Below are positions 7,252-18,546 of a stretch of 46,021 nucleotides of DNA, piece after piece. The translations under genes and the position numbers were made by a program. The notes below the pieces were generated by a model. That model was not told the origin of the DNA. It saw only the letters and a list, made by a program, of their open reading frames with translations, and did not search any database. Within the stretch, counting starts at the first letter, position 1. Each line of letters opens with the position of its first letter. This DNA comes from Bradyrhizobium uaiense (GTDB taxonomy: Bacteria; Pseudomonadota; Alphaproteobacteria; Rhizobiales; Xanthobacteraceae): NCBI RefSeq assembly GCF_010811875.1, contig NZ_VKHP01000043.1:1-46021 (forward strand). The letters run 5' to 3'.

Positions 7252-7399
7252 TCCGGCATCGGCATCCGATCCGCGTCATCCGATTTCGATCTTGAAAGCT
7301 GCGCGCGGTGGTCTAGAGTCCTTCCCACGGGGATCAGGCAGACTCCCCGTGAGACTTCGGTCCAAGCTCTGCGCGACACTCAACGTCGTGGAGCTTTAT

Positions 7400-8491
7400 A
7401 TGGACACCGAACAGCACACATCTCATAGTTCCGAGATTGCGATCCTGTGGCGCGGCGATGCCGCGTCGCGCGGCGATGCGACGCCGCAGAACAGCCGTTT
7501 CGTTCGCGTCTTCGAAGCGCTCGAAGCCTCCGGCATCGAGGCCGTTCCCGTCGTCTATGACGAGACTTTCGCCGAATCCGTTCGCGACCAGTTGCTGACA
7601 ATGGACGGCGTCCTCGTCTGGGTCGATCCGATCCATCAGGGCAAGACGCGCACAGCGCTCGATCCGCTGCTGCGCGAGGTCGCGGCGAAGGGGCCGATGA
7701 AACGTCCATGGGTCAGCGCGCATCCGGACGTCATCCTCAAGATGGGCGTCAAGGACGTGCTCTACCGAACCCGTCACCTGGGCTGGGGTGCCGACACGCA
7801 TCGATACGCCACCGCGGAGGCCTTCCGTGCCGAATTCCCGTCGCGGCTTCGCGCAGGCGGGCCGCGCGTGCTCAAGCAGAACCGGGGCAATGGCGGGCAG
7901 GGCGTCTGGAAGGTCGAGGCCTTGTCGGATGCGGATACAACGGTTCGCGTGCTCCACGCACTGCGCGGCAGCCAACCCGAAGAGATTCCGCTGGAGGTCT
8001 TCATGGCGCGCTGCGAGCCGTATTTCGGGTGGGGCGGCTGCATCATCGATCAGGCATTCCAGCCGCGGCTGCCCGAGGGCATGATCCGTTGCTATGTGAG
8101 CGGAGCGAAGGTCGCGGGCTTCGGACACCAGTTGATCAAGGCCTTGATCCCGCCGCCGCCGCAAGGTCCGGACTCACCGGAAGCCCAGCCCGGACCGCGC
8201 ATCATGCACGGCCCCGACGCTCCGCAATTCCAGGCGCTGCGAAGGCTGATGGAGGACGAATGGATCCCGCAACTGATGCAGGTCCTGACGATCGATGACG
8301 CGTCGCTGCCGGTGATCTGGGATGCGGATTTCCTCTACGGTCCGCGCGATGCTGATGGTGCCGACAGCTACGTGCTCTGCGAGATCAACGCGAGCTCGTG
8401 CTTCGCGATCCCCGACGAGGCACCGGCCGCGATCGCGCGGACGGTGCGGGAGCGGGTTCGTCGGACGATGGAGAGCGAAGCCGGGCGATAG
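7400..8491 (+). CDS. Cj0069-family ATP-grasp-like protein
   Basis: A 363-residue soluble protein matching the pattern of the Cj0069 family, which resembles ATP-grasp enzymes such as glutathione synthetase. Seen directly: an ILWRGD opening, a nucleotide-binding-like stretch PRVLKQNRGNGGQGVWKV near residues 155-172, and a metal-site-like EINASSCFAIPDEAP near the end. ATP-grasp enzymes join a carboxylate to an amine or thiol using ATP; the substrate here is unknown. The ATG at 7400 is chosen because GGAG lies six bases upstream and the 36 residues before it do not look like protein. It follows rcnA by 148 bases, so a tie to metal stress is possible but unproven. Confidence 0.8.
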   Translation: MDTEQHTSHSSEIAILWRGDAASRGDATPQNSRFVRVFEALEASGIEAVPVVYDETFAESVRDQLLTMDGVLVWVDPIHQGKTRTALDPLLREVAAKGPMKRPWVSAHPDVILKMGVKDVLYRTRHLGWGADTHRYATAEAFRAEFPSRLRAGGPRVLKQNRGNGGQGVWKVEALSDADTTVRVLHALRGSQPEEIPLEVFMARCEPYFGWGGCIIDQAFQPRLPEGMIRCYVSGAKVAGFGHQLIKALIPPPPQGPDSPEAQPGPRIMHGPDAPQFQALRRLMEDEWIPQLMQVLTIDDASLPVIWDADFLYGPRDADGADSYVLCEINASSCFAIPDEAPAAIARTVRERVRRTMESEAGR

Positions 8492-8506
8492 CGGGACTTC
8501 CTCCAT

Positions 8507-8616
8507 CGTCATTCCCCGGTGCGCAATTGCGCACCTGAGGGCTCGCGAAGCGAGAGCCCGGAGCCTGTCATCGGGCGCGCGTTCGCGCGACCCGTTGGGG
8601 CTGCCCCGGAATGACG
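8507..8616. repeat. Compound palindromic repeat
   Basis: The outer arms CGTCATTCCCCGG and CCCCGGAATGACG enclose a perfect 16-base palindrome (GTGCGC..GCGCAC, 8519-8534), a GGGCTCGC/GCGAGAGCCC hairpin and a further GCGCG hairpin. This multi-hairpin design is typical of bradyrhizobial intergenic repeats. With the next repeat it fills the 330-base gap between two genes; no coding region was seen there. Confidence 0.75.
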
Positions 8617-8691
8617 GGTGATGGAGTTTGCGCCCCTGCCACTGAATGCGGACGCGTGCCCATGACACAGCGGCGGAGCCACAAACTCGCT

Positions 8692-8813
8692 GTCGTCCCT
8701 GCGAACGCAGGGACCCATAACCACAAATGGTCATTGTTGTGTGATGGCGGAACGACGAGCCCCGTTCACAACACGGGCCGCGGAGTATGGGTTCCTGCTT
8801 TCGCAGGGACGAC
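8692..8813. repeat. Paired hairpin repeat (GTCGTCCCTGCG family)
   Basis: A hairpin at 8692-8719 (GTCCCTGCG-AA-CGCAGGGAC followed by CCATA) is matched in inverted orientation at 8786-8813 (TATGGGTTCCTGC-TTT-GCAGGGACGAC). Together they form a large imperfect inverted repeat ending nine bases from the GST gene stop. A related single hairpin lies at 15875-15902. Confidence 0.75.
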
Positions 8814-8821
8814 AGGGCCAC

Positions 8822-9469
8822 CTACTTCGCCCGCATCGCCTCAGGCGTATCGGGCTGCGCGGACGGATGCGCTTTCGCAAACGCCGGCAGCGCCATCGCG
8901 GTGTCGTGGATGCGCTTCACGGTCGGCCAGGGCGACAGACTGATCTGCTGATTGATCGCCGCGGTGACATGGCCGACCAGGCAGATGTCGGCGACGGTAG
9001 GCGCATCGCCGTGGCAGAACTGACCGGTTGCCTTGTGGCCGGCGAGGTGGCCCTCGAGCGCCGCCAGCGTCTCGACCGTCCAGTGCCGCCGCCAGGCGTT
9101 CTGCTGGCTGTCGCGTAGGTCGAGATAGCGGCGCACCCGGGGCGTCAGCAGCGGATGGCCTTCGCAGGCGACGATCAGCGCCAGCCCGCGCACCCGGGCC
9201 CGGCCGAGCGGATCGGACGGCAGCAGCGGCGGGCTCGGATAGGTCTCGTCGAGATAGTCGATGATCGCGAGCGACTGGAACAGCACGGTGCCGTCGTCGG
9301 TCACCAGCGCCGGCAGCGCCATCTGCGGATTGATCTTGCGATAGGCATCGGCGCGATGCGCGTCCGCATCGAGATCGACGAACACGATGTCGGCCGGCAC
9401 GCCCTTGAGGTTGAGCGCGATCCGCACCCGAAAGCTCGCCAGCGATCGCCAGAAGGAGAAGAATTGCAT
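8822..9469 (-). CDS. maiA: Glutathione S-transferase, zeta/maleylacetoacetate isomerase-like
   Basis: A 215-residue cytosolic GST. The N-terminal thioredoxin-like domain opens FFSFWRSLASFRVRIALNLKG, close to the zeta-class pattern in which a Ser near this turn activates glutathione, and includes NPQMALPAL and the glutathione-binding QSLAIIDYLDE. The helical C-terminal domain carries the usual GDAPTVADICLVGHV motif. Zeta GSTs isomerise maleylacetoacetate in tyrosine breakdown, but no other gene of that pathway is nearby, so the substrate is inferred from class only. The start at 9469 has GGAG eight bases upstream; an upstream in-frame extension runs through the adjacent repeat and is not real. 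Confidence 0.8.
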   Translation of the reverse strand: MQFFSFWRSLASFRVRIALNLKGVPADIVFVDLDADAHRADAYRKINPQMALPALVTDDGTVLFQSLAIIDYLDETYPSPPLLPSDPLGRARVRGLALIVACEGHPLLTPRVRRYLDLRDSQQNAWRRHWTVETLAALEGHLAGHKATGQFCHGDAPTVADICLVGHVTAAINQQISLSPWPTVKRIHDTAMALPAFAKAHPSAQPDTPEAMRAK

Positions 9470-9490
9470 GGAGTGCACTCCGCATTCTTC

Positions 9491-9678
9491 CCCTCTCCCC
9501 TTGTGGGAGAGGGTGCATAGGCGGCCTTCGGCCGCCGTCCTCGATGAAAGACGCCGATGCTTCGCATCGGCTATGACAGAAGGATGGCGGACGGGTGAGG
9601 GGTCTGCGTCCGCGGACAGAGACCCCTCATCCGTCGCGGACGATGTCCGCGACACCTTCTCCCACAAGGGGAGAAGGG
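9491..9678. repeat. Long inverted repeat built of REP-like hairpins
   Basis: CCCTCTCCCC-TTG-TGGGAGAGGG (9491-9513) is mirrored by the TTCTCCCAC..AGGGGAGAA unit at 9656-9678, with a GGCGGCC/GGCCGCC hairpin (9520-9536) between. It occupies the gap between the GST start and the metH stop. The same CTCTCCC wording occurs at 93-135. Confidence 0.75.
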
Positions 9679-9687
9679 AAGGAAGAG

Positions 9688-13542
<3,855 letters not shown>

Positions 13543-13545
13543 GGA

Positions 13546-14460
13546 TCAGGCAGCTTTCTGGGCACCGTTCGGCCGGATGCCGAGCAGGTGGCTGATCGCG
13601 AACACGAGGTCCGCGCGGTTCATGGTGTAGAAGTGGAAGGTGTCGACGCCGTGCTTGAACAGCTTCTGCACCTGGCCGGCGGCGACGGTGGCCGCGACCA
13701 GCTTGCGGGTCTCGGCGTCGTTGTCGAGGCCTTCGAACTTCTCGGCGAGCCAGTCCGGCACGCTGGTGCCGGCGCGGGTGACGAAATTGCGGGCCTGCTT
13801 GAAATTGTGCATCGGCATGATGCCCGGCACGATCGGAATCTCGATGCCGCGCGCCCGCACCCTGTCGACATAGCGATGGTAGAGATCGTTGTCGAAGAAC
13901 ACCTGGGTGATCGCGCGCGTCGCGCCGGCGTCGACCTTGGCCTTCAGCGTGTCGATGTCGGCGTCGAAGTCCGTGGCTTCCGGATGCTTCTCGGGATAGG
14001 CGGATACCGAGATCTCGATGTCGGCGTGGCGCTTCTTGATGCCGGCGACGAGCTCGGCCGAGCTCTGGTAGCCGTCGGGATGAGTGAAGTAGGGTGTGCC
14101 GATGCCGCCGGGCGGATCGCCGCGCAGCGCCACGATGTGGCGGACGCCCACCTCATGGTAGCGGTCGACGATGTCGTCGATCTCGCTGCGCGAGGCGCTG
14201 ACGCAGGTCAGATGCGCGGCCGGCAGCAGATCGGTCTCGCGCAGGATGCGGCTGATGGTCGAATGGGTGCGCTCACGGGTCGAGCCACCGGCGCCGTAGG
14301 TGACCGAGACGAAGTTCGGCGTCAGCGGCGCCAGGCGATTGATGGTCTCCCAGAGATTGCGCTCCATCTCCTCGGTCTTCGGCGGGAAGAACTCGAAGGA
14401 GATTTTCGGTGCCTTCGGCGTACGCTGGCCGTTCGGCACGGAGGAAATGATCTCGGTCAT
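13546..14460 (-). CDS. metF: 5,10-methylenetetrahydrofolate reductase MetF
   Basis: A 304-residue FAD enzyme that reduces methylene-THF to methyl-THF, the methyl donor for MetH. The TIM-barrel family pattern is complete: ISFEFFPPKTEEME at the start, VSVTYGAGGSTRERT, AHLTCVSASRSE, LRGDPPGG, AYPEKHPEA and TQVFFDN (flavin- and folate-binding segments). The ATG at 14460 begins the family's normal N-terminus; the longer in-frame extension reaches into a hairpin-rich leader and does not look coding. The ribosome site is weak (GCGGAG lies about 13 bases upstream). A candidate promoter lies about 190 bases upstream, so the mRNA leader is long. Confidence 0.96.
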   Translation of the reverse strand: MTEIISSVPNGQRTPKAPKISFEFFPPKTEEMERNLWETINRLAPLTPNFVSVTYGAGGSTRERTHSTISRILRETDLLPAAHLTCVSASRSEIDDIVDRYHEVGVRHIVALRGDPPGGIGTPYFTHPDGYQSSAELVAGIKKRHADIEISVSAYPEKHPEATDFDADIDTLKAKVDAGATRAITQVFFDNDLYHRYVDRVRARGIEIPIVPGIMPMHNFKQARNFVTRAGTSVPDWLAEKFEGLDNDAETRKLVAATVAAGQVQKLFKHGVDTFHFYTMNRADLVFAISHLLGIRPNGAQKAA

Positions 14461-14534
14461 GATACGCAAAGGCTCCGCAACTGGAGGGCAGACGTCCGGC
14501 CTGGATATGGAGGCCCTAAGATAGGCCAAACGGG

Positions 14535-14573
14535 TGGGCTAAAACAGCCCATCGGATATGGGAAATTGCCCAT
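14535..14573 (-). promoter_or_regulatory. Two hairpins in the metF leader
   Basis: TGGGCT (14535-14540)/AGCCCA (14546-14551) and ATGGG (14558-14562)/CCCAT (14569-14573) form two small stem-loops in the predicted metF leader. They do not match a riboswitch I can recognise (SAM, SAH or cobalamin). They could be part of an RNA switch, an operator pair, or nothing. Confidence 0.35.
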
Positions 14574-14652
14574 TATCAGCAAAGAAGTGGAAGAAATAGA
14601 CTGCGGGGCACGCGTGGTGGGCGGTGGCTCGTTTCGTCGTTTAAGTTCATAA

Positions 14653-14681
14653 TATATTGAAATACATGTAATAAATATCAA
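14653..14681 (-). promoter_or_regulatory. Candidate metF-metH promoter in an A+T-rich island
   Basis: Read leftward, TTGATA (14676-14681) and AATATA (14653-14658) are 17 bases apart inside a stretch (about 14641-14687) far richer in A+T than anything nearby. Transcription would begin near 14646, about 185 bases before metF. The rest of the 390-base gap up to the luciferase-like gene shows no coding region. Confidence 0.45.
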
Positions 14682-14850
14682 ATCGACAGTGGATGAGACG
14701 TTGGAATGAAGTGTGGGTAGGCCGCCATATCGATGAATCGTTTTCTTTTGTCCCAAAGTCCAGCAATGCCGACATCGGCCTTCCGTTGCGGGACTGGTCT
14801 GCGTGGTCGGGGACTTTGTCGCCTCGTGACGTCACACTAGGTTGACGGTC

Positions 14851-15870
14851 ATGATCCCGCTCTCCGTCCTCGACCTCTCCGTCGTCACCACCGGTACAAA
14901 GCCCGCCGCTGCGCTGCGCAACAGCATCGATCTGGCGCGCCATGTCGATGGCCTCGGCTATGTCCGCTACTGGCTCGCCGAGCACCACAACCTCGCCTCC
15001 GTCGCGAGCCCGGCGCCCGATCTGATGATCGGGCAGATCGCGGCGGTGACCCAGCATATCCGCGTCGGCTCCGGCGGCGTGATGCTGCCCAACCATGCGC
15101 CGCTCGTGGTTGCCGAGCGCTTCAAGATGCTGGAGGCGCTGTTTCCCGGCCGTATCGATCTCGGCCTCGGCCGCGCGCCTGGCACTGACGGTGCCACCGC
15201 CTACGCGCTGCGCAGCCGGCTCGATCGCCGCGAGGGCGACGACTTCCTCGAACGGCTGCACGAGCTGACGTTGTGGGAGACGCGCGATTTTCCGGCCGGC
15301 CATCCCTACAACAATGTGGTGGCGATGCCGGACGATTCGCCGCTGCCGCCGATCTGGCTGCTCGGCTCGAGCGACTATTCCGCCGAGCTCGCAGCGCAGG
15401 TCGGGATGGGCTTTGCGTTCGCGCACCATTTCGCCACTCACGACGCAATTGCGGCGATGACCAATTATCGCGTGCATTTCAAGCCGTCGGGCTGGCGCGC
15501 GACGCCGCAATCGATCCTGGCGGTCGCCGTGGTGACGGCGGAGACCGATGCAGAAGCCGAGCGGCTAGCGATGTCGATGGATCTCAACCGGCTGCGCCGC
15601 GACCGCGGCCAGTATCTGCCGCTGCCAAGCGTCGAGGAAGCGGAGGCCTATCCCTATACTGATGCCGAGCGTGCCTCGATCGCCCGCAACCGCGCGCGAC
15701 TTTTCGTCGGCAGTACCGCTACCGTGATGACCAAGCTGGAGCCATTGATCACGGCGAGCCAAGCGGATGAGCTGATGGTGATCACCGCGGTTTACGATCA
15801 CGCGGCGCGGAAGAAGTCCTACAGCCTGCTTGCCGAGGCGTTCGGGTTTGCGAAGAGGGGCGCCGCATAA
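14851..15870 (+). CDS. Luciferase-like (LLM class) flavin-dependent oxidoreductase, MsnO8 type
   Basis: A 339-residue cytosolic protein of the bacterial-luciferase fold, which uses reduced FMN or F420-like flavins to oxidise small organic substrates. Family markers are clear: [10 protein letters not shown] at the start, YWLAEHHN near residue 45, [15 protein letters not shown] near 72-86, [16 protein letters not shown] near 105-120 and [16 protein letters not shown] near 165-180. This is the pattern of the MsnO8 subfamily; the substrate is unknown. The ATG at 14851 begins at the conserved N-terminus; a TTG nine bases earlier is possible. The gene stands alone, divergent from metF and convergent with pheA. 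Confidence 0.88.
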   Translation: MIPLSVLDLSVVTTGTKPAAALRNSIDLARHVDGLGYVRYWLAEHHNLASVASPAPDLMIGQIAAVTQHIRVGSGGVMLPNHAPLVVAERFKMLEALFPGRIDLGLGRAPGTDGATAYALRSRLDRREGDDFLERLHELTLWETRDFPAGHPYNNVVAMPDDSPLPPIWLLGSSDYSAELAAQVGMGFAFAHHFATHDAIAAMTNYRVHFKPSGWRATPQSILAVAVVTAETDAEAERLAMSMDLNRLRRDRGQYLPLPSVEEAEAYPYTDAERASIARNRARLFVGSTATVMTKLEPLITASQADELMVITAVYDHAARKKSYSLLAEAFGFAKRGAA

Positions 15871-15874
15871 CGAT

Positions 15875-15902
15875 CGTCGTCCCGGCTTTCGCCGGGACGA
15901 CG
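15875..15902. terminator. Repeat-derived hairpin between convergent genes
   Basis: CGTCGTCCCGGC, TTTC, GCCGGGACGACG is a perfect 12-bp stem with a four-base loop, placed between the ends of the luciferase-like gene and pheA. It belongs to the bradyrhizobial GTCGTCCC repeat family (compare 8692-8813). There is no T-run, so a terminator role is possible but not certain. Confidence 0.5.
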
Positions 15903-15927
15903 TATGGAAAGACCGCGTTCGTGCGGC

Positions 15928-16788
15928 TTAGTCCTGCGTCTCGCTGAAGGTCGCGCGGAACGGGTTGCCGGGATAGACGCCGAGGATGCGGAATTCGCGC
16001 GAGAAGAACTTCAATTCCTCCAGCGCAAAGGCGAGCCCGCGGTCGTCGGGGTGGCCGTCGACATCGGCGTAGAATTGCGTAGCGAAGAAATTGCCGTCGA
16101 CCATGTAGCTTTCGAGCTTGGTCATGTTGACGCCGTTGGTGGCGAAGCCGCCCAGCGCCTTGTAGAGCGCGGCGGGCAGGTTGCGCACCCGGAAGACAAA
16201 GCTGGTGACCAGCGGCCCCGAGCCCTGCGCGGCCCATTTGGCCTCGCGCGCCAGCACCACGAATCGGGTGGTGTTGTGGGCCTCGTCCTCGATGTCCTCG
16301 GCGAGAATGTTGAGGCCATAGATATCGGCAGCGAGGCGCGAGGCGATGGCGGCCACGCTCTTGTCGCCGCGTTCGGAGACATCGCGGGCGCTGCCGGCGG
16401 TATCGCCGGCGACGATCGGCTTGATGCCGAGCTTGCGGATCGTGCGCCGGCACTGGCCGAGCGCCTGGACATGGCTTTCCACGCTCTTGATGTCGGCGAG
16501 CTTGACGCCCTTGATCGCCATCAATTGGTGGCGGATCGGCAAGAACCATTCGCCGACGATGAACAGGCCGGAAGCCGGCAGCAGGTGGTGGATGTCGGCG
16601 ACGCGGCCGGCGACGGAATTCTCGATCGGGATCATGCCGAGATCGGCCTCGCCCGAGGAGATCGCGGCCAGCGCGTCCTCGAAGGTCGGGCACGGCATCG
16701 GCTCGGCGTCGGGATAGGCCTCGACGATCGCGATGTGAGAATTGGCGCCAGGCTCGCCCTGGAATGCGATTTTCAGCTTCTTGGTCAT
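15928..16788 (-). CDS. pheA: Prephenate dehydratase PheA (monofunctional)
   Basis: Converts prephenate to phenylpyruvate, the committed step to phenylalanine. The 286-residue protein has the catalytic region (1-180) with the TTRF motif at 173-176, in which Thr174 corresponds to the catalytic threonine, and IPIENSVAGRV near 53-63. A C-terminal ACT domain (about 194-270) senses phenylalanine; its ESRP-like motif reads ESYM (226-229). There is no chorismate mutase domain, unlike the enterobacterial fusion. An AAAGG precedes the ATG. It starts 21 bases after kdsB ends, so the two share an mRNA. Confidence 0.95.
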   Translation of the reverse strand: MTKKLKIAFQGEPGANSHIAIVEAYPDAEPMPCPTFEDALAAISSGEADLGMIPIENSVAGRVADIHHLLPASGLFIVGEWFLPIRHQLMAIKGVKLADIKSVESHVQALGQCRRTIRKLGIKPIVAGDTAGSARDVSERGDKSVAAIASRLAADIYGLNILAEDIEDEAHNTTRFVVLAREAKWAAQGSGPLVTSFVFRVRNLPAALYKALGGFATNGVNMTKLESYMVDGNFFATQFYADVDGHPDDRGLAFALEELKFFSREFRILGVYPGNPFRATFSETQD

Positions 16789-16809
16789 GGGTGGCCTTTT
16801 ACCAGCCGC

Positions 16810-17550
16810 TCAGGCTTTGGAAAGGATGCTGCGGGCGGTTTCGAGGTCTGCCGAGGTGTCGACGCCGCGAGGAACGGTGTCGACGATGGTGATGTCGATC
16901 CGCATTCCGGCCTCGAGCGCACGCAATTGCTCGAGCTTTTCCTGCAACTCCAGCGGCGAGGGCGGCAGCCGCACGAACCGCTCCAGCGCGGGGCGGCGGT
17001 AGGCGTAGAGCCCGATATGATGGTAGCGCGGTCCGTCGCCATGCGGCGCCGTGGCGCGCGTGAAATAGAGCGCGCGCAACCGGTTGGCGCCGATCGGGGA
17101 CCCGACCGCCTTGACGACGCTGGGGGCCCGATCCTCCTCCTCGGTATGAATCTGCGAGGCCAGGGTCGAGATATCGACTGCGGGATCGTCGAGCGCCGGC
17201 ATCACGCTGCGGATGGTCTCGGGCGTGATGGTTGGGAAATCGCCCTGCAGGTTGACCACGATCTCGGCGCGGCCGTCCGGATCGAGGATCGTCATCGCTT
17301 CATGGATCCGGTCCGAGCCGGACGGATGATCGGCGCGGGTCATCACCACCTCGCCGCCGGCGGCCTTCACGGCGCTCGCGATCTCGGCCGTGTCGGTGGC
17401 GACGGCAACCCGGCCGATCCCGGCGGCCTCGGCCCGCCGCAGCACGTGGACGATCATGGGCGCGCCCGCGATCTCCAGCAGCGGTTTGCCGGGCAGTCGG
17501 GTGGCGGCCATGCGGGCCGGAATCAGCACCAAGGTGCGGGGGTTGGTCAT
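16810..17550 (-). CDS. kdsB: CMP-KDO synthetase (3-deoxy-manno-octulosonate cytidylyltransferase)
   Basis: Activates KDO with CTP for lipid A-core lipopolysaccharide assembly in the cytoplasm. The 246-residue protein is of normal length and shows the nucleotidyltransferase start [17 protein letters not shown], the TDTAEIA segment, [25 protein letters not shown] (metal-binding Asp) and [17 protein letters not shown]. The ATG at 17550 is the conserved start; a long in-frame extension upstream runs antisense through cycM and is spurious. It is divergent from cycM and co-transcribed with pheA. It marks the host as a Gram-negative with KDO-containing LPS. Confidence 0.96.
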   Translation of the reverse strand: MTNPRTLVLIPARMAATRLPGKPLLEIAGAPMIVHVLRRAEAAGIGRVAVATDTAEIASAVKAAGGEVVMTRADHPSGSDRIHEAMTILDPDGRAEIVVNLQGDFPTITPETIRSVMPALDDPAVDISTLASQIHTEEEDRAPSVVKAVGSPIGANRLRALYFTRATAPHGDGPRYHHIGLYAYRRPALERFVRLPPSPLELQEKLEQLRALEAGMRIDITIVDTVPRGVDTSADLETARSILSKA

Positions 17551-17749
17551 TCGTATCGGGCCCGTCCGGCCTGCGGAAATTGCCGGGGAGGAGGTTGAAT
17601 TCGGCGCGTTTATACGGGTTGCCAGAGCGCGGGCAAACCGATATCTCAACCCTGCTTGGGGCGGTGCGATAAGGCCGATTCCCAGGTCTTTCCCCGCGGC
17701 CGTATTCCCGGCCTGAAGTCGACATTCAAGGCCCGGAGCCTGACCCAAA

Positions 17750-18298
17750 ATGGACTCCTTCGAACTCAACAAAATCCTCGGTGCGGTTCTCGGCACCTGC
17801 ATCGTCGTCCTGGTGATGAGCTTTGCCGCCGGATCGGTGTTTTCCGCGAAGCTGCCGGAGAAGCCGGGTTTTGAGATCGCGGTGAAGGAAGCGGCCCACG
17901 AAGGTGCCGGCGGGGCCGCTGCGGCGCCGTCCGAGCCGATCGAGAAGCTGCTGCAGACCGCTTCCGCCGAGAAGGGCGCAGCCGCCGCCAAGAAGTGCCA
18001 GGCCTGCCATACCTTCGAAAAGGGCGGTCCCAACCGCGTCGGTCCGAACCTCTACGGCGTTGTCGGCGAGAAGAAGGGCGAGGGCCGTGGCTTCAATTTC
18101 TCGGCTGCGATGAAGGGCAAGGGCGGCGACTGGTCGTTTGACGACCTCAACAAGTTCCTGACCAACCCGAAGGCCTTCATCCCCGGCACCGCGATGGGCT
18201 TCGCCGGCGTTCCGAAGGACAGCGAACGCGCCGACATCATCGCCTATCTGAATTCGAACTCGGAGCACCCGGCTCCGATCCCGACCGCTTCGAAGTAG
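17750..18298 (+). CDS. cycM: Membrane-anchored cytochrome c CycM
   Basis: A 182-residue electron carrier of the aerobic respiratory chain. Residues 10-32 form one uncleaved membrane anchor, followed by an Ala/Pro linker (about 45-62) and a class I cytochrome c domain. The haem site is C83-Q-A-C86-H87 and the axial methionine is Met149 in PGTAMGF. The size and anchor match CycM of Bradyrhizobium japonicum, which passes electrons from the bc1 complex toward an aa3-type oxidase. The ATG at 17750 is preceded by no strong ribosome site. A strong terminator follows at 18328. Confidence 0.93.
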   Translation: MDSFELNKILGAVLGTCIVVLVMSFAAGSVFSAKLPEKPGFEIAVKEAAHEGAGGAAAAPSEPIEKLLQTASAEKGAAAAKKCQACHTFEKGGPNRVGPNLYGVVGEKKGEGRGFNFSAAMKGKGGDWSFDDLNKFLTNPKAFIPGTAMGFAGVPKDSERADIIAYLNSNSEHPAPIPTASK

Positions 18299-18327
18299 CG
18301 ATTTGCTTCGCACAAGCATGCGGATGA

Positions 18328-18354
18328 AACGGCCAGGCATTGCCTGGCCGTTTT
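18328..18354 (+). terminator. Rho-independent terminator of cycM
   Basis: AACGGCCAGGCA (18328-18339) and its complement (18341-18352) form a very stable stem that closes on a tight loop and runs into TTTT at 18351-18354. It lies 30 bases after the cycM stop. Confidence 0.85.
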
Positions 18355-18510
18355 CGCATGGGAATCCGCTGTCGCGGGGTTGTTATCGGGACGTTTCGCC
18401 GCAGCGATATTGTTCCGGGGTCAATATCATGAGGAAAAAGCAACGTAATTTGTCGAACCGTTGCCTTATATTGAGGTCCATCTAGGCGGGGTCAGCAACA
18501 GGAATTCCGA

Positions 18511-18546
18511 ATTTGGCAATCACCCGACATTTGGCAATCACCCGAC
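18511..18546 (+). repeat. 18-bp perfect tandem duplication at the yejA1 start
   Basis: ATTTGGCAATCACCCGAC occurs at 18511-18528 and again directly at 18529-18546. Each copy contains a possible TTG start and encodes the repeated LAITR(R/H) words at the very N-terminus of the binding protein. The AGGAA at 18500-18504 favours the first TTG. Confidence 0.9.

Noticed and set aside
14461..14690. SAM or cobalamin riboswitch before metF
   Set aside because: I could not find the conserved pseudoknot or B12-box wording; only simple hairpins are visible, so I list it as an unclassified leader.
15904..17598. Rightward open frame of about 560 codons over pheA and kdsB
   Set aside because: Antisense shadow of two well-recognised enzymes on the other strand.
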